64,000 nucleotides of DNA from Mycobacterium sp. AZCC_0083. Lineage in GTDB: Bacteria; Actinomycetota; Actinomycetes; Mycobacteriales; Mycobacteriaceae. The position numbers and the translations under genes are program-made. This document shows, piece after piece, positions 25,684 through 33,677 of the stretch (within the stretch, counting starts at the first letter, position 1; each line of letters begins with the position of its first letter). The notes under the pieces were generated by a model. The model worked only from the letters and a program-made list of their open reading frames with translations. It was not told where the DNA came from and made no database searches. The stretch covers positions 186,001 through 250,000 of the forward strand of contig NZ_JACHGP010000011.1 of NCBI RefSeq assembly GCF_014202335.1. The letters run 5' to 3'.

Positions 25684-26379
25684 TTACCGGGCGCCGCCGA
25701 TGGAGAGGTCCGTCTCGGCGTCGGCAACCGGTGGCACCGACCGGAGGTGTTCCCAGACCTTGTTGGATCGCACGGTGTCGAGGCGGTAGTCGGTGACGCG
25801 GGTGTCGTAGAGCCGCTCGGTGAGGCGACTGGCAGCGGAGACGGGATCGCCTGGATCCAGCGCGATTTCACCGCGGCTGTTGGCCCTGCCGACGACCACG
25901 CCGACGAGGTCTTGGTTGAGGTAGCGCGCCAACTCCTGGAACTGAGCTACCACGCCAACGGTGGCGCCCTGGTAGCTCTCCTCGCAGGAGATCAGCACGG
26001 CCACCTTCTTGTTCATGATGCCGTCGATGACCAGCTCCTGCTGGGGTGCACTGTTGGCGGTGTAGCAGAACAGGCGGTCGAACACGGTCTTGAGCCGGCC
26101 CGGCATTCCGTAGAAGTACAGCGGCATGGAGTAGACGATGCCGTCGGCGGGCAGCATCTTCTCCAGGAGGAGTTCGGCGTAGCGATCATCGAGGGAGCAG
26201 AGGCGATCGGACACGCGCCGGCATCGCCTGCAGTTGTCGAGCATCCGCTCGACGTAGTCGGCGAGGTAGACGTGTTCGACGTCGTGGCCGGCCGAGCGGG
26301 CGCCGTCGACGGCGGCACGGGCGAGCAGGTCGGAGTTGCCGTCGTCCCTGGCGCTTGCGCTGATGACCAGTGTCTTCAT
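25684..26379 (-). CDS. Flavodoxin/NAD(P)H FMN reductase-like protein with Cys motif
   Basis: A 231-residue flavodoxin-fold protein. The FMN phosphate loop is ISASARDDGNSD (about 6-17), followed by a cysteine group NCRRCRRVSDRLCS (about 49-62) as in iron-sulphur flavoprotein relatives, then YSMPLYFYGMPGRLKTVFDR. It probably reduces a small substrate with electrons from NAD(P)H. ATG 26379 lies 12 bp after an operator-like palindrome (26391-26408) matching those at the head of the cluster, so this gene has its own LacI-controlled promoter. Confidence 0.85.
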   Translation of the reverse strand: MKTLVISASARDDGNSDLLARAAVDGARSAGHDVEHVYLADYVERMLDNCRRCRRVSDRLCSLDDRYAELLLEKMLPADGIVYSMPLYFYGMPGRLKTVFDRLFCYTANSAPQQELVIDGIMNKKVAVLISCEESYQGATVGVVAQFQELARYLNQDLVGVVVGRANSRGEIALDPGDPVSAASRLTERLYDTRVTDYRLDTVRSNKVWEHLRSVPPVADAETDLSIGGAR

Positions 26380-26390
26380 TCTGTTCTCCA

Positions 26391-26408
26391 TGATAAAAGG
26401 TTTTTTCA
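26391..26408. promoter_or_regulatory. LacI-type operator before the flavodoxin gene
   Basis: TGATAAAAGGTTTTTTCA differs in only two positions from the site at 32423-32440 (TGATAAAACGTTTTGTCA). It lies between the end of the lacI gene and the flavodoxin start. Confidence 0.65.
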
Positions 26409-26440
26409 CCTGGCGGCAAGGGGCTGTGGTGGGTTGGCCG

Positions 26441-27457
26441 TCAGGCGGATGCGCCGCCGCGCAGCGTTGATCGGCGGATGTTCAACTCGGTGGGCACGAC
26501 GACGGCGTCTTGGGCGGGCTTGCGGCCCTCGACCAGGTCGATGAGCAGTGAGACGGCGATGCCGCCAATGGTCCTGGGGTGGCAGACGATGCCGGTCACC
26601 TCGGGGGTGGTGAGGCTGAAGATGCTGCTGTCGACGCAGCTGCACAGACCCAGATCGCGCGGTAGATCCAGCCCAAGCGCGCTTGCCTCGTGCAGCACGT
26701 CGAGCGCGATGTCCTCCGAGCCCGCATAGATCGCGTCGGGCGGGTCGGTTTCGGAAAGCAGGGTGCGCAACGCGGCCTTCGCGGAGTCTCCGGTGCCGGT
26801 CTCCACGGTGCGCACCGGGATGCCGTGGGTCTGCGCGAACGTGGTGTAGGCATCGATGACGTCGCGGGTGTAGGACCGGGCGCGGTCGGTGATCATCGCT
26901 GCAGGACGGCGATAGCCCTGGGCCCAAAGGTGTTCCAGCGCAACTAGTGCCGCGGCGCGGTGGTCGTTGTCGACGACGTAGCGGTTCGGGTTCACCCCTG
27001 CCGTGCGGCCCGCGGTGACCACCGGGTGCGCCTTGACCCAGCTCGGGTCCAGCAGGCCCTCGTCGCCGTGGGGGTCGACGATGATGGCGCCATCGACGGC
27101 GAAGGCGTTGATGGCGGCGGGTGCGATGCCTGGCGGGGTGAGCACCAGGGCGTAGCCACGTTTGCCCGCTTCCTCTGATGCGCCGTTGAGCACCTCGAGG
27201 AAGTACTCGGAATTCGGGATCAGCATGCTCGATTGGCTGGTCGAGTCGAACGGGGCGATCTGAATCGCCAGCGTGCGGCTCTTGTTGGTGACCAGTTGCT
27301 GGGCGTGGACGTTGGCCTGGTACCCGAGTTCGGTGGCGACTTCGAGCACGCGTTGGCGTGTTCGTTCACCGATCCGGCCCTGGTTGCTCAGGGCGTGGGA
27401 GACGGTGGTGAGGGAGACCCCGGCGGCCGCGGCGACGTCGCGGATGGTGACAGCCAC
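26441..27457 (-). CDS. LacI family repressor of the AllG/GS cluster
   Basis: A 338-residue LacI/GalR regulator. The N-terminal helix-turn-helix (VTIRDVAAAAGVSLTTVSHA) is followed by the hinge (TNKSRTLAIQIA) and a periplasmic-binding-like ligand domain. GTG 27457 was chosen because GAGGAGG lies five bases upstream and the family normally starts at this point; ATG 27487 and 27514 are alternatives. It is encoded inside the operon it probably controls, downstream of the permease. Three palindromes with the same core (26391, 32382, 32423) are its likely targets. Inducer unknown. Confidence 0.93.
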   Translation of the reverse strand: MAVTIRDVAAAAGVSLTTVSHALSNQGRIGERTRQRVLEVATELGYQANVHAQQLVTNKSRTLAIQIAPFDSTSQSSMLIPNSEYFLEVLNGASEEAGKRGYALVLTPPGIAPAAINAFAVDGAIIVDPHGDEGLLDPSWVKAHPVVTAGRTAGVNPNRYVVDNDHRAAALVALEHLWAQGYRRPAAMITDRARSYTRDVIDAYTTFAQTHGIPVRTVETGTGDSAKAALRTLLSETDPPDAIYAGSEDIALDVLHEASALGLDLPRDLGLCSCVDSSIFSLTTPEVTGIVCHPRTIGGIAVSLLIDLVEGRKPAQDAVVVPTELNIRRSTLRGGASA

Positions 27458-27516
27458 CTCGACCTCCTCTATGACCTGCCGTTCCATGATGTCAGAACGC
27501 AGCGCAGTGACCATCG

Positions 27517-29046
27517 TCAGACCCGCCGCGTCGACGGGTCGGATCGGCGCGGGGCGAACAGCTCGGCTGGCTCGGGAAAGACCCGCAGGGTCACGGGATA
27601 GAGGATGGCGGCGACGATGCCTGCGACGAGGAATCCGGTGTCGAGTCCGCCGAGCAGTCTGGCGCCGGGCGAGGTGAACCACCCATTGTTGGTGAACAGC
27701 AGCCCGCAGGCGAATGCGATGCCCCACACTCCGACGCCGACGTAGTTGAGGCCGGCGGTGAACCAGTACACACCGCCCTTCTCGCCTCGGTTGAACACCT
27801 GCAGATCGTCGGTGTGGTAGTAGCCGCGCCGGTGAAAGTGACCGATGGTCAAGATGACGATCCAGGGGATCGACGAGCAGGCCAGTAGCGCGAGGAACAC
27901 CGCAACCCCGCCTGCGATCGCCGAGTAGAAGTGTCCGATGTACACCAGGACGGTGGCGATGAGGCAGGCCAGCAGCGTGGCCTGCACCCGGTTGAGCTTC
28001 GGGATTATTGCCGAGGTGTCCAAACCCGTTCCGTAGGTGTTGATCACGGCCTGCGCCATGCCAGAGGCAAGCCCGACGTAGATCAGGGCCGGGATGAACC
28101 ATAGTGGTGCGGCGTTCACCAATGCCAGTACGTACGAGGTATCGGCATCGGGAATCGCGTTGGAGTACAACACCACCGATGTGAACACACCCCACATGAA
28201 CGGGCCGCCCATACCGAACATGCCGCCGAAGAACAGCGCCCGCAGGATCGATCCGTCCGGATGCAGTTTGGGGGAGATGTGCCGAGTCCAGTCACCTGCG
28301 TACGGGCCGTAGGACGCCACCGTCGAGGCGCACAACAGGGCCGACAACAACCACGCCGCCGACAGCGAGCCGAGGGCGTAGGTGCCCGTCCCCGGGTAAC
28401 TCGGGTCGAAATGTGGGCCGTAGACCAACAATCCGACGATGAGGCACGCCCCTGCGGTGGGAATCATGATCTTCTGACAGAACACCATGCTCGAATGTCC
28501 GAGCACCGAGACCACCGTTACGACCACCGAGAGGATTCCGTAGGCGATCAGCCGGACGGGACCGGTGTCGGTGAAGCCGAGATAACGAGTGAGGGCGCCA
28601 GCGAGGGCGTCGCCGCCAGTCCAGATACTCAGCGCCGCAAAGGCTACCGATGCGGACGCCTCCAGGATCGATCCGATGAGCCGTCCTGCGACACCGAAGA
28701 ACGCGCCGGACGACACCGGATTGTTGGTGCCGCTGCGCGGACCCATCAGTCCGGTCGGCGCCAGGAGTGCGGCGCCGATCGCGGAGCCGACGACGACCGC
28801 GCTCGCCGCCTGCCACCAGCTCAGTCCGAAACTGACGGGGAACCAGCCGATGATGATCACGCTGAACGTCAGTGAACCGCCGAACAGGATGTTGCCGAGG
28901 TTTCGCGGTGACGATCGGCGCTCGTCTTCGGGGATGTACTCCACGCCGTACTGCTCGATCCGGCCTGCCCGGTCCTTGTTCACGGGGGATGGCGTCGTCG
29001 GCGTGTCGACGCGGGACGCGACTTTGGCTCGCATGCTCGGGTTCAT
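27517..29046 (-). CDS. NCS1 family nucleobase/hydantoin/allantoin-type permease
   Basis: A 509-residue transporter with about twelve membrane helices. The N-terminal RIEQYGVEYIPEDERR is the NCS1 cytoplasmic segment, GPRSGTNNPVSSGAFFGV and YAGDWTRHISP are substrate-region motifs of purine-cytosine permease relatives. Family substrates are purines, cytosine, uracil, allantoin, hydantoins and thiamine, taken up with H+ or Na+. It lies 15 bp after the amidotransferase-like gene. Its substrate is presumably the nitrogen compound processed by the cluster. Confidence 0.9.
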   Translation of the reverse strand: MNPSMRAKVASRVDTPTTPSPVNKDRAGRIEQYGVEYIPEDERRSSPRNLGNILFGGSLTFSVIIIGWFPVSFGLSWWQAASAVVVGSAIGAALLAPTGLMGPRSGTNNPVSSGAFFGVAGRLIGSILEASASVAFAALSIWTGGDALAGALTRYLGFTDTGPVRLIAYGILSVVVTVVSVLGHSSMVFCQKIMIPTAGACLIVGLLVYGPHFDPSYPGTGTYALGSLSAAWLLSALLCASTVASYGPYAGDWTRHISPKLHPDGSILRALFFGGMFGMGGPFMWGVFTSVVLYSNAIPDADTSYVLALVNAAPLWFIPALIYVGLASGMAQAVINTYGTGLDTSAIIPKLNRVQATLLACLIATVLVYIGHFYSAIAGGVAVFLALLACSSIPWIVILTIGHFHRRGYYHTDDLQVFNRGEKGGVYWFTAGLNYVGVGVWGIAFACGLLFTNNGWFTSPGARLLGGLDTGFLVAGIVAAILYPVTLRVFPEPAELFAPRRSDPSTRRV

Positions 29047-29061
29047 GTTGGTTGCCTCAGG

Positions 29062-29742
29062 TTAGTTACCGTTGATGAGCCAGCGGAATGGCTCGAGGTG
29101 GCGGTCATCGCCGGCGATGAGTGCTTCTGGATGCCACTGCACACCCAGCACCCCGGGGGCTTCGACGGCCTCGATGATGCCGTCGTGGGCCCACGCGGTG
29201 GCGGTCAGCAGCGCGCCGACGTCCCGGATCGCTTGGTGGTGATGGGAATTGACGTCGCACACGGTGGCCAGTGCTGCCTCGGCGACCGAGCCGACGTCGG
29301 CCTTGATGCCGTGACGCAACGTGGCGTAACCGCGGTCGTGGCTCTCGTCGAGGTGGCCGTGATGGCCCTCGGCGATCAGGTCCTGGATCAGTGAGCCACC
29401 GGTGGCCACCGCGATGAGCTGGGCTCCGCGGCAGACGCCGAGGACCCGTTTGCCCGCGTGGTGTGCCGCCCGGAAGGCCCGCAGTTCCATGCGGTCGCGT
29501 TGGCGGTCGACGGCGTCCAGCGTCGTGCGTACGCTCTCGCCGTACTCCGAGGGGTGGACGTCTCCGCCGCCCGAGAGCAGCAGCGCGTCGACGCGGCCGA
29601 GTACCTCGTCGACGCCCGCCGAGTCACCGAGAACCGTCGGCAGCAGCATGGGCACGCCGCCGGCGGCGAGCACCGCCGCGGTGAAGGCCGACACCACCTC
29701 CGGGCGCTCGGTCGGGCCAGTGGTGATACCGATGACGGTCAT
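29062..29742 (-). CDS. Class I glutamine amidotransferase-like gamma-glutamyl hydrolase (peptidase C26)
   Basis: A 226-residue protein of the PuuD/gamma-glutamyl-GABA hydrolase family. The nucleophile Cys104 is in LGVCRGAQLI and the His/Glu pair in VQWHPEA (about 204/206). PuuD removes the gamma-glutamyl group from gamma-glutamyl-GABA. ATG 29742 overlaps the stop of the glutamine-synthetase-like gene by 4 nt (ATGA), so ligase and hydrolase are coupled, exactly the two ends of a gamma-glutamylation route. Confidence 0.9.
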   Translation of the reverse strand: MTVIGITTGPTERPEVVSAFTAAVLAAGGVPMLLPTVLGDSAGVDEVLGRVDALLLSGGGDVHPSEYGESVRTTLDAVDRQRDRMELRAFRAAHHAGKRVLGVCRGAQLIAVATGGSLIQDLIAEGHHGHLDESHDRGYATLRHGIKADVGSVAEAALATVCDVNSHHHQAIRDVGALLTATAWAHDGIIEAVEAPGVLGVQWHPEALIAGDDRHLEPFRWLINGN

Positions 29743-31094
29743 AGGTTCAGCAGGTAGGCGTCGCGTTCGGCGTCGCTCACCTGACCATGGCTGTGCTGCC
29801 ACTCGGCCTTCTTCATCTCGACGTAGTCCGTGACGAAGGCTTCGTGAAAGACCTGACGCGTCAGGGGATCTGCGTCGAACGCTTCGATCGCGTCTATGAG
29901 GGTGCGCGGCAGCACGTCGATGGAATCGTCGGTGTAGGACACCACGTCTTCGGGTTTACCAGGGTCGATACCGTCGCGGATGCCCTCCAGTCCCGCGGCG
30001 AGCATGAATGCCGCCGTCAGGTAGGTGTTGGCCGCCGAGTCGACACTGCGGTTCTCGATGGCGGGGCGGTTGGCGGGCAGGCGCAGCATGCAGGACCGGT
30101 TGTTGTGTCCGTAGCTGATCTTGGTTGGGGCCCAAGAGAAGTTCCCGTCGGCGAGCCGGGGCACCAACCGTCGGTACGAGTTCGTGGTGGGGTTCGACAG
30201 CGCCGCCAGTGCGCGGGCGTGCTTCAGGATGCCGCCTGCGAAGTGCAAGGCCTCCTTACGCCACCCGGTGTTGCCGCTTCCGGTCTTGAACACGTTCTCG
30301 CCGGTGTTGCGGTCTTCGAGGCTCATGTTGAAATGCGAGCCGGAGCCCCACAGTTCGGCGAAGGGCTTGGGCATGAAGGTCGCCAGCAGGCCGGTCTCCT
30401 TGGCGGCCTGCTTGACGAGCAGGCGGAACAACGTCATCTTGTCGGCCGCTTCGATCACCTCGGCGTGTGCGAAGTCGAATTCGTACTGACCCTCACCGCC
30501 TTCGGCGTCGAAGCTGAACAAGCCGAAGTCGAGCCGGTTCATGTAGTCGACGACGCGATCGAGGAAGGGCATGGCGTCGAGCGCGACCTCGAGATCATAA
30601 GCGGGCGTGGGTTGCAGCGATCCGCTGATGTCGATGGGCTCGAGACGACCCGATGCGATCGACTCGGATTTGAACACGTAGAACTCGGGTTCGATTCCGA
30701 GCTGGCAGACGTATCCCATCTCGGCGGCTTCGGCGACCTGGCGTTTGAGTATCGATCGAGGACAGAGCGCGAAGGGTTCCCGTCCGCCCATCGACATGTC
30801 GGCGACCATCCAGGCGAAGCGGGCGTCCCACGGCAGCACCTGCAGGGTGCTCGCGTCGGCGATGCCGACGACCTCGTCCTCGACCGGATTCATCCGGCCG
30901 ATCCCGCCCATTCCCCGCGGGGTGTAGCGCTCCGATCCGGCGAGTAGATTCGGAAGATGGTCGATGGGAACGATTTTCGACTTCGGTCGGCCTTGCACGT
31001 CGATCCAGCATCCGACGGCGTACTTGACGCCCTGCTTGGCGAGGCCGTCGGCGATTCCGGCGTGATCTTCGGAGAGGGGCGTGACGGTGTCCAT
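29739..31094 (-). CDS. Glutamine synthetase family ligase (gamma-glutamylamide synthetase type)
   Basis: A 451-residue GS-fold enzyme related to GlnT/type III and gamma-glutamylmethylamide or gamma-glutamylputrescine synthetases. Family regions include GIEPEFYVFK, ELWGSGSHFNMSL (ATP and ammonia site region), PTTNSYRRLVP and NRSCMLRLPANR. It would join glutamate to an amine using ATP. It lies between AllG and the gamma-glutamyl hydrolase, which argues that an amine released from the substrate is carried as a gamma-glutamyl conjugate. ATG 31094 has GAAGG before it. Confidence 0.9.
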   Translation of the reverse strand: MDTVTPLSEDHAGIADGLAKQGVKYAVGCWIDVQGRPKSKIVPIDHLPNLLAGSERYTPRGMGGIGRMNPVEDEVVGIADASTLQVLPWDARFAWMVADMSMGGREPFALCPRSILKRQVAEAAEMGYVCQLGIEPEFYVFKSESIASGRLEPIDISGSLQPTPAYDLEVALDAMPFLDRVVDYMNRLDFGLFSFDAEGGEGQYEFDFAHAEVIEAADKMTLFRLLVKQAAKETGLLATFMPKPFAELWGSGSHFNMSLEDRNTGENVFKTGSGNTGWRKEALHFAGGILKHARALAALSNPTTNSYRRLVPRLADGNFSWAPTKISYGHNNRSCMLRLPANRPAIENRSVDSAANTYLTAAFMLAAGLEGIRDGIDPGKPEDVVSYTDDSIDVLPRTLIDAIEAFDADPLTRQVFHEAFVTDYVEMKKAEWQHSHGQVSDAERDAYLLNL

Positions 31095-31128
31095 TGCTAC
31101 CTTCTTTTCTAGAGGGGGGTGGGGTGGT

Positions 31129-32370
31129 TCAGGCGCGCAGAGCGGCGCTTGCGTCGGCGAAGGGTTGGTGTGGGGCGCGGGCCAGTCCGGCGCCGATCTG
31201 ACCGCCGTGGGCTCCTGCGATGCCGATGTCCATTACGGGGGTAATGCCGGTCTGCGCGACGGCGTGCACGTCGATACCGGTTGGGGAGCCACGGAAGTCG
31301 AGGAACGGCAGGGTGAACAGCCGGCTCTCGGAGCGGGTGATCTCGTACATCTGCGTGTTGAACCGGATCATGTTCTCGACGCCGCCCTGGTAGTCCTGCA
31401 GGGTGAACGCCGCAGTCTGGGCGAAGGCACCGAGGCCGCAGACCTCGGTGATGATGCTCTCGCCGCCCATGAACTGGGCGTCGTCGATGGTGTGGCCGTC
31501 GGTGAGCTTGTAGTGCTCGAATCGGGGCAGGGGACCGGTGAACCATTGATCGCCAAGGCCGGAGACCTGAATGCCGAACTGGCTGCACGACATGGCCATT
31601 GACGTGACGATGGACGATCCTTCGATGTTCGCCATGCGAAGGGACAGGACCTTCGCCGCAGCCATTGCGGGACGCAGGAAGAAGTAGTCGCCTGCGGTCA
31701 GGTAGGCAACCAGTTCGGCGACGGCCTTCCCGCCGGAGGCGATGGCCGGCACGATCTCGCGCAGCAGCAACAACGATGCCGACGCGTTGCGGCTGTGCAG
31801 CTCGTCGCCCTGACGCAGCGCCCGTTGCATGATCGGAAGCAGGCTGATGGGTCCGCGTCGGCGTACCGCTTGGCCGAGAGCCGGCCCGATGGTGTCGGAG
31901 AGGAAGTGCAGATTGGTGCGGACCGCTTCGTCCCAGACGCCGTAGTTCAGCCGGCTTGGCGTTTCGCCTTCGAAGAGCGTGCAGAACGCCCGCTGACCGT
32001 CGGCGGCGTCCTCGACGACGACGACGGGCATCGACGCCGAGGTGACGCCGGACAGCGAGCCCACGCAGTCGTGGTCCTGGCACCCCTCGACCGTGACCTC
32101 GCCGCTCTCGAGCGCGCGGGCTGCAGTGGCGAGGTCGGTCGCGAGGCCCTCGTAGACGACGCTGCCGAGGATCGCCGTGCGTTGGCCGCCGGTGTACTCG
32201 GACCAGGGCATGGTGGGACCCGAGGTCAGCACCAGATCGCGGCGCATGCCGGGGATGACGTCCAGCGCCTGGGCGATGTCGACCAGGTGTGGTTGGGCCG
32301 CGTAGAAGCGTTCGAGCGCGAGGTCGTTGGCGGCATCTGTCGCGTTCTCGGGTGCTGCGGTCGTGAGCAC
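31129..32370 (-). CDS. AllG/DUF1116 family protein
   Basis: A 413-residue protein clearly related to E. coli YlbE/AllG, a component of oxamate carbamoyltransferase (AllFGH) in allantoin breakdown. Shared segments include GVTSASMPVVVVED, GDELHSRN, FGIQVSGLGDQWFTGP and GQIGAGLARAP. Start GTG 32370 follows AGGAG. It heads the operon, behind two LacI-type operators. The partner subunits AllF/FdrA and AllH and a carbamate kinase are absent nearby, so either it works alone or the reaction differs from the E. coli one. Confidence 0.88.
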   Translation of the reverse strand: MLTTAAPENATDAANDLALERFYAAQPHLVDIAQALDVIPGMRRDLVLTSGPTMPWSEYTGGQRTAILGSVVYEGLATDLATAARALESGEVTVEGCQDHDCVGSLSGVTSASMPVVVVEDAADGQRAFCTLFEGETPSRLNYGVWDEAVRTNLHFLSDTIGPALGQAVRRRGPISLLPIMQRALRQGDELHSRNASASLLLLREIVPAIASGGKAVAELVAYLTAGDYFFLRPAMAAAKVLSLRMANIEGSSIVTSMAMSCSQFGIQVSGLGDQWFTGPLPRFEHYKLTDGHTIDDAQFMGGESIITEVCGLGAFAQTAAFTLQDYQGGVENMIRFNTQMYEITRSESRLFTLPFLDFRGSPTGIDVHAVAQTGITPVMDIGIAGAHGGQIGAGLARAPHQPFADASAALRA

Positions 32371-32381
32371 GAGTCTCCTAA

Positions 32382-32399
32382 GCTAAAAGGTTTTGGCAG
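32382..32399. promoter_or_regulatory. LacI-type operator proximal to the AllG gene
   Basis: GCTAAAAGGTTTTGGCA has the same AAAA-NN-TTTT core and flanking GC/GC symmetry as the other two sites and lies 12 bp before the AllG start. Confidence 0.55.
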
Positions 32400-32422
32400 A
32401 TGGCGAGTGGGTCAGAACTGAT

Positions 32423-32440
32423 TGATAAAACGTTTTGTCA
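32423..32440. promoter_or_regulatory. LacI-type operator, near-perfect palindrome
   Basis: TGATAAAACGTTTTGTCA is an 18-bp palindrome with one mismatched pair and the central CG typical of LacI/GalR sites. Located about 55 bp upstream of AllG, with 41 bp between centres of the two adjacent sites. Confidence 0.75.
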
Positions 32441-32540
32441 GATGATGCACCTCACACTCAAGGGTGTCAAGTGATCCATTCGTGGTGGGGTGTCGAGCGC
32501 CGATTACCTTCCCAGATGTCGAGCGCAGGAGGTCGGAAAC

Positions 32541-32957
32541 ATGAGCGGTCGAAGCGAGGCCTTGCTCGTCGGGGGCCGATCTGGAACGGGGAAGAGCAGC
32601 GTCGGCAACGAGATTCATGCCCAGTTGTCAGCGGCAGAGGTATGGCACTGCCTGATCGACGGCGACTTCCTCGACCTGGCCCATCCATCGCCGTGGGAGC
32701 ACGGCCTGGCCGAGCGGAATCTCGCCGCCATGTGGACGAACTACCGCGCGCTGGCGTACCGCCGCATGATCTACACCAATACGGCCGCCGTCCTCGCAGG
32801 CGTCGTGGACGCGCATCGCGCGCACATTCGCTTCGTCGAGTTCGTTGCCGCAGGAGCGGCTCAGGACGCTGAAGGGTTGTGGCGCAAGCACTTAGCGGCA
32901 GGCGACAGCGAGTTGCAGGTCGAGCCCGACTGCCACAGTGTGCTCGATCTGTTGTAG
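32541..32957 (+). CDS. Chimeric ORF: P-loop kinase head fused to GntR-FCD tail
   Basis: A 138-residue open frame with a perfect AGGAGG at 32527-32532. Residues 1-85 are the N-terminal half of a P-loop kinase-like protein: Walker A VGGRSGTGKSS, then WEHGLAERNLAAMWTNYRAL. From about residue 86 (VVDAHRAHIRFV, EGLWRKHLAAGDSEL) the chain matches the last 45-50 residues of FCD ligand domains in GntR/FadR regulators, ending SVLDLL. The parts belong to unrelated families, so a deletion has probably joined two genes in frame near 32800. Nucleotide binding may remain, but the kinase lacks its C-terminal half. Confidence 0.7.
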   Translation: MSGRSEALLVGGRSGTGKSSVGNEIHAQLSAAEVWHCLIDGDFLDLAHPSPWEHGLAERNLAAMWTNYRALAYRRMIYTNTAAVLAGVVDAHRAHIRFVEFVAAGAAQDAEGLWRKHLAAGDSELQVEPDCHSVLDLL

Positions 32958-33044
32958 CGGTTCCGGGTCAGCGCGTCGTCGTCCTCAGCGCGCCGATCGT
33001 CGTCAACGCACTGAGCGACTTCGTCGAGCATGGGAGAGTATCGG

Positions 33045-33240
33045 GCGAATGCCGAGTCTAGCTGCGGGCCGCAGGTTTTCGGGTAGGTCATCGTTGAATG
33101 TGACCGTCTCGACAGGCACGCCTAGTCGGTTGATGAATTCCTCGTAGATCGAGGCTCCGGTGTGCTCACTTAACTTCCGACGAGGCGGTCACCCCGTCGA
33201 AGAGGTCGAACCGGGTTGGGTCCTTCGCCCCTCGCCGCGA
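33045..33240 (-). pseudogene. HAD hydrolase remnant with frameshift
   Basis: Two adjoining frames together give a HAD-IA hydrolase segment: TRFDLFDGVTASSEVK ends at a TGA (33166-33168), and one base over it continues ASIYEEFINRLGVPVETVTF and NDDLPENLRPAARLG. That is motif III to motif IV of haloacid-dehalogenase-like enzymes, with no start region and no end. It is non-functional debris from a deleted gene next to the chimeric ORF. Confidence 0.65.
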
Positions 33241-33302
33241 CGCGCTACTGCTCGGCTGAGGGAACCATGAAGGGGCAGCCCTGCTCGCGCGTCGAACGAT
33301 CG

Positions 33303-33677
33303 TCATGTCGAGACGATCAGGTGCTCTCTTGCAAAGAACAGCGGAGAATTTGGAAGGTCGATGAAGGTCTGTTCGTCGCGACGAAGCGCCTGCCCGGCGA
33401 TCCGTCCTTCGGGCGAGGAGCCTGCCTCGACCATGTCTTCGATGCTGTCCCACCAGAGTTCTGCCACACCATCGAACGAATCGACCTGTCCGTCGCGTGC
33501 CTTGATCACCGGAGAGAGGCGTGGGTCCGAGAGGGTGTGGCTCTGGGTATAGCGGCGAATCCGCAGCACTGGAGCATGCTGACGCACCAGTTCCGCATGG
33601 TTTTCAACCCAGTAATGGTGAAATTCCGAAACCGAGAGCGTCGGTAGTCGCCGCAGGCAGAAGACGAGCTTGATCAT
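33303..33677 (-). CDS. EthD domain protein
   Basis: A 124-residue ferredoxin-like dimeric alpha/beta-barrel protein of the EthD family: MIKLVFCLRRLPTLSVSEF, then HHYWVENHAELVRQHAP, and FDGVAELWWDSIEDM. EthD is needed for ethyl tert-butyl ether degradation; relatives act on or bind small phenolic compounds. Its ATG overlaps the stop of the PrrB-like kinase by 4 nt (ATGA), so it is translated with it. Confidence 0.88.
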   Translation of the reverse strand: MIKLVFCLRRLPTLSVSEFHHYWVENHAELVRQHAPVLRIRRYTQSHTLSDPRLSPVIKARDGQVDSFDGVAELWWDSIEDMVEAGSSPEGRIAGQALRRDEQTFIDLPNSPLFFAREHLIVST

